Shown in pieces: positions 54,891-64,000 of a DNA stretch of 64,000 nucleotides (position 1 is its first letter; every line of letters begins with the position of its first letter). The DNA is taken from positions 3,906,001 to 3,970,000 of the forward strand of contig NZ_CP022989.1 of assembly GCF_002278075.1 (NCBI RefSeq), in the 5' to 3' direction. Both the position numbers and the translations under genes were made by a program. The stretch comes from Paraburkholderia aromaticivorans. Its GTDB lineage: Bacteria; Pseudomonadota; Gammaproteobacteria; Burkholderiales; Burkholderiaceae. Under the pieces are notes generated by a model. That model was not told the origin of the DNA and ran no database searches. It saw nothing but the letters and a program-made list of their open reading frames with translations.

Positions 54891-57800
54891 TCAGGCAGTC
54901 GGCGATTCGTCGAGCGGCGCGCGCTCGACCGTGGCACGGCGCGCCCGCCGCTCCTCGCGCTTGCGATGCAGTTGCGCAAGCCGGCGCCGCCCATGCGTGA
55001 GCGACGCGACCGCATGGAACGCCACCGGCGCGAACACCAGCCCGAACAGCGTGGCCGCCAGCACCCCGCCGAACACGCCCGTGCCGATCGAGCGGCGGCT
55101 TTCGGCGCCTGCCCCGCTCGACACCACCAGCGGCACGACCCCGAGCAGAAACGCCGCCGAAGTCATCACGATCGGCCTGAAGCGCGCGCCCGCGGCTTCG
55201 GTCACCGCTCGCGTCAACGGCAGGCCGCGCCGATACAGATCGCGGGCGAACTGTACGATCAGAATCGCGTTCTTCGCCGCGAGGCCGATCACCGTGATCA
55301 TGCCGACCTTGAAGTACACGTCGTTGGGCAGGCCGCGCAACAGCACCGCGGCGACCGCGCCGATCACGCCGAGCGGCACGACCATCAGCACGGCCAACGG
55401 AATCGTCCAGCTTTCGTAGAGCGCGGCGAGCGCCATGAACACCGCTAACAACGACAGGCCGACCAGCAGCGGCGTGAGTTTCGCGGCCACCGTTTCCTCG
55501 CGCGCCGCATCGACCCAGTCATACTGGACGCCGACCGGCAACCCGGCGGCGAGCCGCTCCATCTCCGCCATCGCCGCGCCGGAACTGTAGCCGGGCGCTG
55601 CGTGACCGCTCACATCGAGCGACGGATAGCCGTTGTAGCGTGTCAGCATCACCGGACCGATCGTCCACTGGCGCGCCGCGATGGCCGAGAGCGGCACCAT
55701 GCCGCCCGTCGAGTTGGGCACCGCCAGCGCCAGCAGGTCGTCGTCGGTCATGCGCGTGGCGGCGTCGGCGGCGATCATCACGCGGCGCATGCGGCCGCCC
55801 GCCGGGAAATCGTCGATATAGGTCGAGCCGAACGTGCTGCCCAGCACGTCGGCGATGCGATCGAACGACACGCCGAGCGCATACGCTTTCGCGCGGTCGA
55901 TGATGAGCTCGACGCGCGGCGCGTCAGGCAGATCTTGCGAATGCACCGAGGCCAGCACCGGACTCGCCCTGGCTCGCGCAAACAGTTGCTCGCGCGCGGC
56001 CTTCAGCGCATCGAGCCCGACCCCGCCGCGGTCCTCCAGCCGAAACACAAAACCGTCCGAATGCCCGATGCCCGGCACCGAAGGCGGTAACTGCGCCTCG
56101 ACGTTTCCGTCCAGAATCTTGTCGAAGCTGGCGTTGAGCCGCTCGCGCAAGGCGAGTGCGTCGACATCGCGCTTGCCCCAATCCTTGAGTTCGACGAACC
56201 CCATCGCCACGTTCTGACCGCTACCGGAAAAGCTCCAGCCGATCACGCTCGTCACATTGGCAATGGCGGGTTCGGCATGCAGAATCTCTTCCATCCGCTC
56301 CACCACCGCGAGCGTGCGTGCCTGCGTCGCACCCGCGGGCAATTGCACCATCACCTGCAACTGGCCTTCGTCCTCGCTCGGCAGAAAACCGCCGGGCATC
56401 TGCCAGTACAGCAAGCCGCACACGCCGACCAGCACCGCGTAGACGGCCAGCATCGGCCCGATGCGGCGCAGCATGCATGCTGTCAGCCCGCGATAGCCTT
56501 GCGCGGCGCGATCGAAACCGGCGGTGAAACGGCTCGCCGCGCGCGCCGCGAATCCCGCCAGGCCGCGGCGCGCTTCGCGCTGACGCACCGAATGCTTGTG
56601 GGCCTTCAGCAGATTCGCGCACAGCGCGGGCGTCAACGACAAGGCCATGAACGACGACACCAGCATCGACGCGATCATCGCCACCGCGAATTGCCGGTAA
56701 ATGCCGCCGACGCCGCCGGGAAAGAACGCCATGGGCACGAACACCGCCGTCAACACCGCGGTCACGCCGACAATCGCGCCGCCGATCTGCGACATGGCCT
56801 TGCGTGTGGCTTCGCGTGGCGGCAAGCCCTCTTCCTCCATCACCCGATGCACGCTCTCCACCACCACGATCGCGTCGTCGACGAGAATGCCGATCGCGAG
56901 CACGAGGCCGAACAGCGTGAACACGTTGATCGACAGACCGCACGCGTACATGGCGAGAAACGCGCCCATCAGCGTGACCGGAATCACCACGGTCGGCACC
57001 AGCGTGTAGCGCAGATCGCGCAGGAACAGCCACATCACGAAGAACACCAGCACCACCGCTTCCGCGAGCGTGACGAGCACCTCGTGAATCGCGATCTGCA
57101 CGAAATGCGCGTTATCGAACGGGATTTCGATGGAGACGCCCGACGGCAATCCTTTCGACAACTCGGCAAGCCGCGCGCGAATCGCGTTCGACGTTTCGAG
57201 CGCATTGCCGCGCGGACCGAGCTGAATCCCGACCGTCGCCGCGGCCTTGCCGTTCAGACGCGAATAGAACGAGTAATTGTCGCGCCCGACTTCGACCCGC
57301 GCGACGTCGCGCAGGCGCACGGCCGAGCCGTCCGGCCGCGCCTTCAGCACGATCTGGCCGAATTCGGCCGGCGAGATCAACTGCCCCTTCACGTTCACGG
57401 AGGCCGTCAGCTGCTGGCCCGGCACGAATGGCGCGTCGCCGAGCGTGCCGGCCGTGACGGTCGCGTTCTGCGCGGCAATGGCGGCGTTCACTTCGGCGGC
57501 GCCGAGACCGTATTCGCGCAGCTTCATCGGATCGAGCCAGATGCGCAACGCTTCGTCGGCATCCCACAGTTGCGCCGAGCCCACCCCAGGGGCGCGCTTT
57601 AACTCGCGGAGCACGTAGCGGCTCAGGTAATCGCTCAATTGCACGGAGTCGCGCGTGCCGTCGGTCGAGGTGAGCGCCACCAGCATCAGGAACGTATTGG
57701 CCGCCTTGAACACGGTGATGCCCTGCTGCACGACCTGCTGCGGCAAGCGCGGCTCGACCTGTTTGAGCCGGTTCTGAATGTCGACCAGCGCGAGATCGGG

Positions 57801-58097
57801 ATTGGTGCCGGGCGCGAAGGTCGCGTCGATTTCGAGCTCGCCCAGGTTGTCACTGGTGGTTTCGTAGTACAGCATATTGTCGGCGCCATCGAGACTCTCC
57901 TCGATGATGCTGCCGACGTTGGCATCCACGACTTCAGTCGAAGCGCCCGGATAGATGGCGGAGATCACGATACGCGGTGGCGCGAGACGCGGGTACTGCG
58001 CCACCGGCAATTGCGGAATGGCCAGCGCGCCCGCCACGACGATGGCGAGCGCCACGATCCATGCAAACACCGGACGGTCGATGAAGAAGAATGGCAC
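54891..58097 (-). CDS. RND efflux permease (HAE1-type), no adaptor or channel nearby
   Basis: Inner-membrane pump of 1068 residues beginning MPFFFIDRPVFAWIVALAI as in AcrB/MexB. GILVDDAIVVVESVHRVMEEE holds the helix-4 acidic pair (shown as GILVDDAIVVVESV), and the usual two periplasmic loops and twelve helices are present. Unlike the pump at 41843, no periplasmic adaptor or outer-membrane factor gene is next to it; GNAT genes lie upstream. It may borrow partners from another operon. The C-terminus is Arg-rich (KREERRARRATVE). Confidence 0.92.
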   Translation of the reverse strand: MPFFFIDRPVFAWIVALAIVVAGALAIPQLPVAQYPRLAPPRIVISAIYPGASTEVVDANVGSIIEESLDGADNMLYYETTSDNLGELEIDATFAPGTNPDLALVDIQNRLKQVEPRLPQQVVQQGITVFKAANTFLMLVALTSTDGTRDSVQLSDYLSRYVLRELKRAPGVGSAQLWDADEALRIWLDPMKLREYGLGAAEVNAAIAAQNATVTAGTLGDAPFVPGQQLTASVNVKGQLISPAEFGQIVLKARPDGSAVRLRDVARVEVGRDNYSFYSRLNGKAAATVGIQLGPRGNALETSNAIRARLAELSKGLPSGVSIEIPFDNAHFVQIAIHEVLVTLAEAVVLVFFVMWLFLRDLRYTLVPTVVIPVTLMGAFLAMYACGLSINVFTLFGLVLAIGILVDDAIVVVESVHRVMEEEGLPPREATRKAMSQIGGAIVGVTAVLTAVFVPMAFFPGGVGGIYRQFAVAMIASMLVSSFMALSLTPALCANLLKAHKHSVRQREARRGLAGFAARAASRFTAGFDRAAQGYRGLTACMLRRIGPMLAVYAVLVGVCGLLYWQMPGGFLPSEDEGQLQVMVQLPAGATQARTLAVVERMEEILHAEPAIANVTSVIGWSFSGSGQNVAMGFVELKDWGKRDVDALALRERLNASFDKILDGNVEAQLPPSVPGIGHSDGFVFRLEDRGGVGLDALKAAREQLFARARASPVLASVHSQDLPDAPRVELIIDRAKAYALGVSFDRIADVLGSTFGSTYIDDFPAGGRMRRVMIAADAATRMTDDDLLALAVPNSTGGMVPLSAIAARQWTIGPVMLTRYNGYPSLDVSGHAAPGYSSGAAMAEMERLAAGLPVGVQYDWVDAAREETVAAKLTPLLVGLSLLAVFMALAALYESWTIPLAVLMVVPLGVIGAVAAVLLRGLPNDVYFKVGMITVIGLAAKNAILIVQFARDLYRRGLPLTRAVTEAAGARFRPIVMTSAAFLLGVVPLVVSSGAGAESRRSIGTGVFGGVLAATLFGLVFAPVAFHAVASLTHGRRRLAQLHRKREERRARRATVERAPLDESPTA

Positions 58098-58109
58098 GCG
58101 ACGATCCGG

Positions 58110-58658
58110 TCAAAGGGTCTGGAGGCTCGGCGCGTCGACCAGCCGAGCCATATGCAGCGCGTCCGCCAGTACGCCGTCGCGCATGGCGAAACCGCGCGAG
58201 CGGCCTTCTTCGACAAAGCCGAATTTGCGGTACAGGGCGATTGCCGGCGCGTTGTCGGCAAATACCGTGAGGTCGATGCGGCGCAAACCGAGCGCGCCGT
58301 CCGCGCAGTCGATCAAGCCTCGCAGCAGCGCCGAACCGACACCGCGCCCATGATAGGCGTCGTGCACGACCAGACCCATATGCGCGCAGTGCGCGCGGCT
58401 CGGCCGCTGAACCTCCAGCGCGGCATGGCCGACCATGCGCCCGCCGACCATCGCGCACACGTTCACGCCGTTCTTGAGGCGCTGCTCGTACCAGGCCGTG
58501 AGTTGTTCGGGGCTGCGATAGCCGATCGACAAGGTGCCGCGTCGCACACCGGGCAGGCTCATGATCTCCGCGAACGCGTCCATGTCGGACGATTCGAGGG
58601 CTCGCAGCGTAATGCGATCATCGCTCGCTACGCCGCCTGCCAACGTTTGTTGTTCCAT
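58110..58658 (-). CDS. GNAT-family N-acetyltransferase, first of tandem pair
   Basis: Acetyltransferase of 182 residues; acetyl-CoA loop in VVHDAYHGRGVGSALLRGL (about 105-123), then ALYRKFGFVEEGR. The start at ATG 58658 lies four bases after the stop of the second copy, so the two are co-translated. It is a paralogue of the gene at 58663..59244. The longer frame to 58772 is a shadow. The RND permease starts 12 bases downstream. Confidence 0.9.
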   Translation of the reverse strand: MEQQTLAGGVASDDRITLRALESSDMDAFAEIMSLPGVRRGTLSIGYRSPEQLTAWYEQRLKNGVNVCAMVGGRMVGHAALEVQRPSRAHCAHMGLVVHDAYHGRGVGSALLRGLIDCADGALGLRRIDLTVFADNAPAIALYRKFGFVEEGRSRGFAMRDGVLADALHMARLVDAPSLQTL

Positions 58659-58662
58659 GGTC

Positions 58663-59244
58663 TTATTCCGCTGCGGTTCGAGCTGGGAGGGGCGGCGACA
58701 TCCACGGCGCCGCGTCACGCAACCGTGCCATGAAATAGCAGTCGATGAGCACGCCGCGACGCAATACCGCACCGCGCTGATGCGCTTCGATCTCGAAGCC
58801 GAACTTGCGATACAACGCGAGCGCCGGTTCGTTATCGCTGAAGACGTGCAGTTCGAGGCGGCGCAGACCGAGCCAGTTATCGGCGAGGTCGATCAGTTCG
58901 GCCATCAGCGCCCGACCAATGCCGCGCCGTTGCCACGCGTCGTGCACGCCGATGCCGAGCGAGCCCGCATGTGCGCGGCGCCCCTTGAAACGCGTGAGTT
59001 CCGCCTCACCGACCAGCGTGTCGCCGACCGTCGCGGTGATCACGATCTCGGCGGGCTCGAGCTTTTCGAGGTAATCACGCGTGCTGGCCACTGGCCGATA
59101 CGGCATATGCGGATTGCCGTTCATCACGCCCGGCAACTGCAGCATGGCGTGAAACTGTTCCGTGTCGGCCACGCGTAACGCGCGCAGCGTCAGTCCCTCG
59201 GGCAAGCTCCCGGATTTTGCTTGTGTTTTTTCCTGTCGATCCAT
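58663..59244 (-). CDS. GNAT-family N-acetyltransferase, second of tandem pair
   Basis: Acetyltransferase of 193 residues with GVHDAWQRRGIGRALMAELI and ALYRKFGFEIEAHQ, aligned motif for motif with its downstream neighbour. The pair probably arose by tandem duplication. The start at 59244 lies seven bases after the stop of the TldE-type gene. Substrates are unknown; together with the RND pump they could form a resistance-type set, but that is inference. Confidence 0.9.
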   Translation of the reverse strand: MDRQEKTQAKSGSLPEGLTLRALRVADTEQFHAMLQLPGVMNGNPHMPYRPVASTRDYLEKLEPAEIVITATVGDTLVGEAELTRFKGRRAHAGSLGIGVHDAWQRRGIGRALMAELIDLADNWLGLRRLELHVFSDNEPALALYRKFGFEIEAHQRGAVLRRGVLIDCYFMARLRDAAPWMSPPLPARTAAE

Positions 59245-59251
59245 AGGCGGC

Positions 59252-60616
59252 TCATAACGTCAATTCGAATGACTTCACCAGGATGCCTGGCAATTGCATG
59301 CCGCCCGTGGCGCGCTCGCCCCAGGTCGAGTCGCTCAACAGCAGTTCGGCGTGCGCGCCGAGTTGTTCGAGTTCGCTGCCGAGCAAACGGTACAAACTGT
59401 CGTCGAAACGCATGGCATCCAGCGGCGCGACGATCTCGCCGTTCTCGACCCAGAAGGTCGCGAAGCGCGTCATGCCGGTGAGGCGGCAATTCATGCGGTC
59501 GGAGAAGTTCACGTACCAGAGGTTGCCAATATAGAGCCCGGTACCGAGTTTCGCCAGCACGTCTTCTTCAGGCAGATCGCCCGCTTGCATCGAGAGTGCG
59601 GCCGGCGACTCGCTGGCGAGCGCACCATTGGGCGTCAAGCCGTATTCGCGTGCGCTGCGCGCATTGGTCAGACGTTCGGCACTGCGGCCGGCCTGAATCA
59701 ACGGGACGCTATCACGCAAATAGCCGTCGTCGTTAAAGCCGGGTGTGATGCCGAGATTCAGATCTTCGCTGATCGTTACGCGCGGGTCGACTACGACTTC
59801 TCCCACATGCAATTTGTACAACTCGCTGCGCGAGCTCGCCTGGGCACGCGCGGAAAAGCCGCTCCATGCGGCGACGCCGAGCAGTTCGGATAACGCGGCG
59901 GGCGCCAGATAAGAACGGTAACGTCCCGGCGCCAATGCGCGCGGCGCGCGCGCCAGCACGGCAAGCCGGGTCGCGGCCTGCTCGACTTTGTGCGCGAACA
60001 CGGCGTCGCTCCAGTCGTCGCCGGCGTAGGTCGTTTTGATCGCGCGGCCGCTCGGGTCGTACAGCGACCAGCTGAAATTGAAGTTGTCCACTTCATACCA
60101 GCCGCGGCTGCCGCTGGTGGACGCGAACCCGCGCACGATCGTGCCGCCTGCGTAAAAGCCCACGAAATCGAGCCCTTGCGCACATGCCGCGACGCTGCGC
60201 ACAAGGCCGTCTGGGTCCGGCAGCTTGCCGGAACGCTGCGTGGTGCGTTCCCATTTCGACGTGTCGAACAGCAGATGCGGATCGTCCGCCGCATCGCGCA
60301 AGCCCTCCCGCAAGGTGGCGAGCGCGGCGCTCACTTCGTCCAGATCCTGTTGCAGGTCGCCACACACGGTCAGCGTGGAATACGCCTGACGTGCGCCGTC
60401 GATCAGACGCAGGGTCAGCTTGCCTTGCGATACGCTGCCGGTCTGCCGCACCTTGCCCGAATTGAAGCGAACGAAGTCGGACTGCTCGCCGGCAAACGAA
60501 CTGAGCGTGGTCTCGCCGCCTTGCTGCAAGCGCTCGATCGCATCGGCGAGCGCGGTGAAATGCCGTTGCCAATCCACCGACGTAGCAGCGCGCGAAGACA
60601 TGAACTGGCTCATCAT
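59252..60616 (-). CDS. TldE/PmbA-family protein
   Basis: Partner subunit of the TldD/TldE zinc protease, 454 residues. It lacks the HExxxH motif, as expected for the E-type partner. Motifs include RLTGMTRFATFWVENGEI and the C-terminal GILVKSFELTL. The ATG at 60616 overlaps the tldD stop as ATGATG/TGA, so translation is coupled. In E. coli TldD/E cleaves unfolded peptides and matures microcin B17 and CcdA; here no bacteriocin gene is seen. Confidence 0.88.
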   Translation of the reverse strand: MMSQFMSSRAATSVDWQRHFTALADAIERLQQGGETTLSSFAGEQSDFVRFNSGKVRQTGSVSQGKLTLRLIDGARQAYSTLTVCGDLQQDLDEVSAALATLREGLRDAADDPHLLFDTSKWERTTQRSGKLPDPDGLVRSVAACAQGLDFVGFYAGGTIVRGFASTSGSRGWYEVDNFNFSWSLYDPSGRAIKTTYAGDDWSDAVFAHKVEQAATRLAVLARAPRALAPGRYRSYLAPAALSELLGVAAWSGFSARAQASSRSELYKLHVGEVVVDPRVTISEDLNLGITPGFNDDGYLRDSVPLIQAGRSAERLTNARSAREYGLTPNGALASESPAALSMQAGDLPEEDVLAKLGTGLYIGNLWYVNFSDRMNCRLTGMTRFATFWVENGEIVAPLDAMRFDDSLYRLLGSELEQLGAHAELLLSDSTWGERATGGMQLPGILVKSFELTL

Positions 60617-62049
60617 GCGCCTCCAAACACGTCGATATTGCTGAACACGCACGCCGGCGAAGCATGGCCGACGCGAATGATCTGCGCCGGTTCGCCCTTG
60701 CCGCACATGGACGTGCCATACACTTCACGCGTGGCCGCATTGCCCACTGCGCTCAGGCTGCGCCAGAAATTCGCAGAAATGCCGCGATAATTCGGCTGCT
60801 TGACGACCTGGGTAAGCTTGCCGTTTTCGATCAGTTGGCCGAACTCGCAGCCGAACTGGAATTTGTTGCGATGATCGTCGATCGACCATGACGTATTGGT
60901 GCGCATCAGAATGCCATGTTCGATGTTGCCGATCATCTCTTCCAGCGAACTCTCGCCGGGCTCGATATTCAGGTTCGCCATGCGGTCGATGGGCGGCCGG
61001 TTCCAGTTGGATGCGCGTGAATTCGCCACGCCCGGCATGCGTGCGCGTTGTTGCGACAGCGCGCCGCCAAGCGGACGCTCCAGCACGCCGTTGCGAATCA
61101 GGTACTGCTTGTGCGCTTCGGTGCCGTCGTCGTCGAATGCATAGGATGCCGCTTCCTCGCGCAACTCCGGGTCGAAGGTGACGTTGAGCAACTCGGAACC
61201 GTAGCGGTACGAACCGAACATATCCTGTTTGACGAAGCTCCAGCCCGCGAAATTGCGCTCGTCGCCGAGGATGCGGTCCAGTTCCAGCGGATGGCCGATC
61301 GATTCGTGAATCTGCAGCATCATCTGGTCGGGCATCAGCAACAGGTCGCGCCGGCCTGCGGGGCAATTCGGCGCGGCCAGCAACTGCAGCGCCTCATTCG
61401 CGACGCGCGCGCCCGACCCTTCGAAGCCGAAGCGCGACAGCACCTCCATGCCGCCCTGCCCGAGCGTGCCATAGTTGCCGCCGAGCGTGCGCACCTGGGT
61501 ATCGCCGTTCGCGTGCGCGGCGACGCTCAATTGCGGCATCACGAAGCGGAACTGTTGATCGATCCGCACGCCGTCGCCCGTCATGTAGAGCTGATCCGTA
61601 TGCGTGATCTGCACCGCGGCCACACGCTCCACGATTCGTGCGTCGAGATTCGCGGCGGCGCACTCGGCGCCCAGACGGTCGAGCCATTCGGCGCGGCCCG
61701 GCAGCGCGTGTTGCGCATTCGGCGACACGTAGTCGCCGCTCGCCGTGGGCCGCGCCACTTCGCGATGGTCGATCAACGACAAAGCCGCGCTCGCTTCGGC
61801 GCGTACGGTTGCCATATCGAGCGCCGCCTGCAGCCCCGCCGCGGACAGATTCGCGGTCGCGGCATAGCCCGCGCCGGCGCCTACCCAGGCGATCAGCATC
61901 GCGCCGCGATCCCGCACCGTGCGCAGCGGTTGCGCGATATCGTTGCGAATCTCGTGATCGTCGATCTGTTCATCGACAATGCGCAACGACCAGAATGCCG
62001 CGCGGCTCTTCAGCGTGCGGGCGGCCTGCGCCCAACGTTCGTCAATCAT
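60613..62049 (-). CDS. tldD: TldD-family zinc metalloprotease subunit
   Basis: Protease of 478 residues with the HExxxH motif HESIGH (His248, Glu249, His253); the third zinc ligand is expected to be the Cys in SMCGKGEPAQII near the C-terminus. TldD with TldE forms a heterodimer that degrades unfolded peptides in the cytoplasm. It overlaps the ABC ATPase gene by 8 bases and the TldE-type gene by 4, so peptide uptake and cleavage look linked. It is diverged from the housekeeping tldD and may be a second copy. Confidence 0.9.
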   Translation of the reverse strand: MIDERWAQAARTLKSRAAFWSLRIVDEQIDDHEIRNDIAQPLRTVRDRGAMLIAWVGAGAGYAATANLSAAGLQAALDMATVRAEASAALSLIDHREVARPTASGDYVSPNAQHALPGRAEWLDRLGAECAAANLDARIVERVAAVQITHTDQLYMTGDGVRIDQQFRFVMPQLSVAAHANGDTQVRTLGGNYGTLGQGGMEVLSRFGFEGSGARVANEALQLLAAPNCPAGRRDLLLMPDQMMLQIHESIGHPLELDRILGDERNFAGWSFVKQDMFGSYRYGSELLNVTFDPELREEAASYAFDDDGTEAHKQYLIRNGVLERPLGGALSQQRARMPGVANSRASNWNRPPIDRMANLNIEPGESSLEEMIGNIEHGILMRTNTSWSIDDHRNKFQFGCEFGQLIENGKLTQVVKQPNYRGISANFWRSLSAVGNAATREVYGTSMCGKGEPAQIIRVGHASPACVFSNIDVFGGA

Positions 62050-63709
62050 TGACTTTTCCCGGGTGAGTCGGGGCGGCGCCAGGCTCGGGCACGTTGAGCG
62101 AAGACGCCAGCAGCGACTGGGTATAAGGATGCGACGGCGCGTGCAACACGTCGAGCGTGTCGCCGGCTTCGACTATGCGTCCCGACTTCATCACGATCAC
62201 GCGATGCGCCATGGCTCGCATCACGGCCAGATCGTGCGTAATGAACAAATAGCTTAGCTTGTACTTTTTCTGCAGATTTGTCAGCAGATTCAGTACCTGC
62301 TTCTGGATCGAGACATCGAGCGCGCTGGTCGGTTCGTCGAGCACCAGCAATTCCGGCTCGACCGCCAACGCGCGCGCAATCGCAATGCGTTGCCGCTGGC
62401 CGCCGGAGAATTCATGCGGATAGCGCAGCATCGCATCGGCGGGCATGCCGACCTCTTCGAGCAGGCTGCCGACGCGCGCGCGCCGCGCCTTCGCGTCCAC
62501 TCCCGGTCGATGCAAAGCGAGGCCTTCGCCGATGATCTGCTCCACCGTCATGCGTGGCGACAGCGATCCGAACGGATCCTGAAACACGACCTGCATGCGC
62601 GAATATAGCGCACGGCGCGAATTGGCCGTTCTGAGCGTGGAAAGCGGCAAGCCGTCGATATGGATATGACCGGCGGCCGGCTGCTGCAGCCCGAGCACGG
62701 TTGCCGCCAGCGTCGATTTACCCGACCCCGATTCGCCGACGATGCCGAGCGTTTCGCCGCGCCGCACGCTCAGATCGACGTCGTGCACCGCGCGGAACGT
62801 GGAGCGCCCGAACAGCGAGCGCCAGCCTTTGGCCGAGGTGCGATAGTCGACGGCCAGCCCCTGCACTTCCAGCAACCGGCGCGCGCCCTGCTCGACCGGC
62901 GCCACCGCGCGTTGCGGCTCGCTGTCCAGCAGGCGCCGCGTGTACGGATGTTGCGGACTCGCGAACAGCACCTCCGTCGTATTCGTCTCGACCAGCACGC
63001 CCTTTTCCATCACCGCGACGCGCTGCGCAAAACGCTTGACCAGATTCAGATCGTGCGTGATCAGCAGCACGGCCATGCCGCGTTCAGCCGCTTCCTGCTC
63101 CTGCAATGAAATCAACAGATCGACGATCTGCTGGCGAACCGTGACGTCGAGCGCCGTGGTGGGCTCGTCGGCGAGCAGCAGACGCGGACGGCACGCGAGC
63201 GCCATCGCGATCATCGCGCGCTGCCGCTGGCCGCCGGACAACTGGTGCGGAAAGCTGTCGATCCGCCGTTCCGGTTCGGGAATGCCGGTACGCCGTAGCA
63301 ACTCGATGCCACGCTCGCGCGCCGCATTGGGCCGCAGACCTTCGTGCAGACGCAAGCTCTCGGCAATCTGCTTGCCGATCGTGAAGAGCGGATTGAGCGC
63401 GGTCATCGGTTCCTGAAACACCATCGCGACATCCGCGCCGCGCAAGCCGCGCATCTGCTGCTCGGTTTTCTGCAGCAGGTCTTCGCCGTCGAGCAGCATG
63501 CGGCCGCTCAATTCGGCATGCTCGACGAGCCGCAAGATGGATAACGCGGTCACGCTCTTGCCCGACCCCGATTCGCCGACGAGTGCCACGCGCTCGCCGC
63601 GTGCAATGGACAGGCTGAGTTCGTGCACCGCGATCTTGTCGCCGAAACGCACGGAGAAGCGGTCGATTTCCAGCAATGGCCGGCCGATAGTCGCCTGCAT
63701 GGTCGTCAT
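62042..63709 (-). CDS. Peptide-type ABC transporter, fused double ATPase (YejF-like)
   Basis: ATP-binding protein of 555 residues with two complete ATPase domains. The first has GESGSGKSV and [13 protein letters not shown] with DEPTTALD; the second has [24 protein letters not shown] and DEPTSALD. The fused layout is that of YejF, the ATPase of the YejABEF peptide/microcin C importer. It overlaps the permease gene upstream and tldD downstream, suggesting that imported peptides are the protease's substrates. Confidence 0.92.
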   Translation of the reverse strand: MTTMQATIGRPLLEIDRFSVRFGDKIAVHELSLSIARGERVALVGESGSGKSVTALSILRLVEHAELSGRMLLDGEDLLQKTEQQMRGLRGADVAMVFQEPMTALNPLFTIGKQIAESLRLHEGLRPNAARERGIELLRRTGIPEPERRIDSFPHQLSGGQRQRAMIAMALACRPRLLLADEPTTALDVTVRQQIVDLLISLQEQEAAERGMAVLLITHDLNLVKRFAQRVAVMEKGVLVETNTTEVLFASPQHPYTRRLLDSEPQRAVAPVEQGARRLLEVQGLAVDYRTSAKGWRSLFGRSTFRAVHDVDLSVRRGETLGIVGESGSGKSTLAATVLGLQQPAAGHIHIDGLPLSTLRTANSRRALYSRMQVVFQDPFGSLSPRMTVEQIIGEGLALHRPGVDAKARRARVGSLLEEVGMPADAMLRYPHEFSGGQRQRIAIARALAVEPELLVLDEPTSALDVSIQKQVLNLLTNLQKKYKLSYLFITHDLAVMRAMAHRVIVMKSGRIVEAGDTLDVLHAPSHPYTQSLLASSLNVPEPGAAPTHPGKVND

Positions 63710-64000
63710 CGCGGGCCTCCGCCGAACGCCGAACCACGCGAGCGCGTATCGAGCGCATTACGCAACGCGTCGCCCATGAAGGTGAGCAACAACAGCGTGA
63801 TCACCAGCGCGGCAAACGCCGACATGGAAATCCACCACGCGTCGAGATTATTCTTGCCCTCCTGCAGCAATTCACCGAGGCTCGGTGTCGGCGGCGGCAC
63901 GCCGAGGCCGAGAAAGTCGAGACTGGTGAGCGAGAGAATGGCTGCGCTCATGCGGAACGGCAGAAAGGTAATCACCGGGGTCAGGCTGTTCGGCAATACA
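63706..64000 (-). CDS. Peptide-type ABC transporter permease (YejE-like), 5' part outside window
   Basis: C-terminal 97 residues of an inner-membrane permease, open to the window edge. PNSLTPVITFLPFR, LTSLDFLGLGVPPPTPSLGELL and GKNNLDAWWIS are typical of YejE/OppC-type subunits. The stop overlaps the ATPase start at 63709. Further yej-type genes should lie beyond the window. Confidence 0.9.
   Translation of the reverse strand, partial: VLPNSLTPVITFLPFRMSAAILSLTSLDFLGLGVPPPTPSLGELLQEGKNNLDAWWISMSAFAALVITLLLLTFMGDALRNALDTRSRGSAFGGGPR

Overview
The window looks like a piece of a Burkholderiaceae chromosome or second replicon, most likely Paraburkholderia or Burkholderia. The reasons are the high GC content, porins of the Burkholderia trimeric type (47859..49037 and 49892..51007), small DUF4148 proteins, many LysR regulators, and the mix of sugar, C4-dicarboxylate and sulfonate-type transport genes. 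There are no insertion sequences, tRNA or rRNA genes, or CRISPR arrays. Genus and replicon are inferences from gene content.

Layout. 1..3489 holds a carbohydrate ABC transporter (partial permease and binding protein) with its LacI-type regulator, which has two palindromes in front of it. 4025..22227 is an 18 kb minus-strand Pel exopolysaccharide cluster: pelA-pelB-pelC-pelD-pelE-pelF-pelG, then a GH114-type lipoprotein, a free-standing copy of the PelA-type hydrolase domain, a UDP-hexose 4-epimerase and glmS. Divergent from pelA, 22979..23839 encodes a spherulin-4/GH135-like protein preceded by a class I cyclic-di-GMP riboswitch (22845..22920). 24050..30695 has a GYD protein, then maeB, dctA and a D-tartrate dehydratase gene with a divergent LysR. 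30873..34022 has a DUF1328 miniprotein and an SsuACB/TauABC-type ABC transporter. 34120..39616 is a mixed accessory stretch: GNAT enzyme, LysR/RhtA exporter pair, RmlC-like epimerase, GlxA-type regulator and a hypothetical gene. 39986..47772 is a LysR gene, an orphan OmpR-type regulator and a complete tripartite RND efflux operon. 47859..51007 has two porins flanking a DUF4148 gene and a 50-residue lipoprotein. 51277..54123 is a two-component locus with one kinase and two regulators, one with a degenerate receiver. 54499..59244 has a small secreted protein, a lone RND permease and two tandem GNAT enzymes. 59252..64000 has a TldE/TldD pair joined to a YejF/YejE-type peptide ABC transporter that runs off the end.

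The most interesting system is the Pel locus. It encodes precursor supply (GlmS; an epimerase with Cys at the position that opens the pocket to N-acetyl sugars), polymerisation (PelF with PelD, PelE and PelG), deacetylation (PelA) and export (PelB, PelC). It also carries three fold families known to cut galactosamine polymers: GH166-like, GH114-like and GH135-like. The hydrolase domain of PelA itself appears to have lost its catalytic acids, while a separate secreted paralogue in the same operon keeps them. Cyclic-di-GMP probably acts twice, through the I-site of PelD and through the riboswitch in front of the GH135-like gene, which would couple matrix synthesis to matrix cutting.
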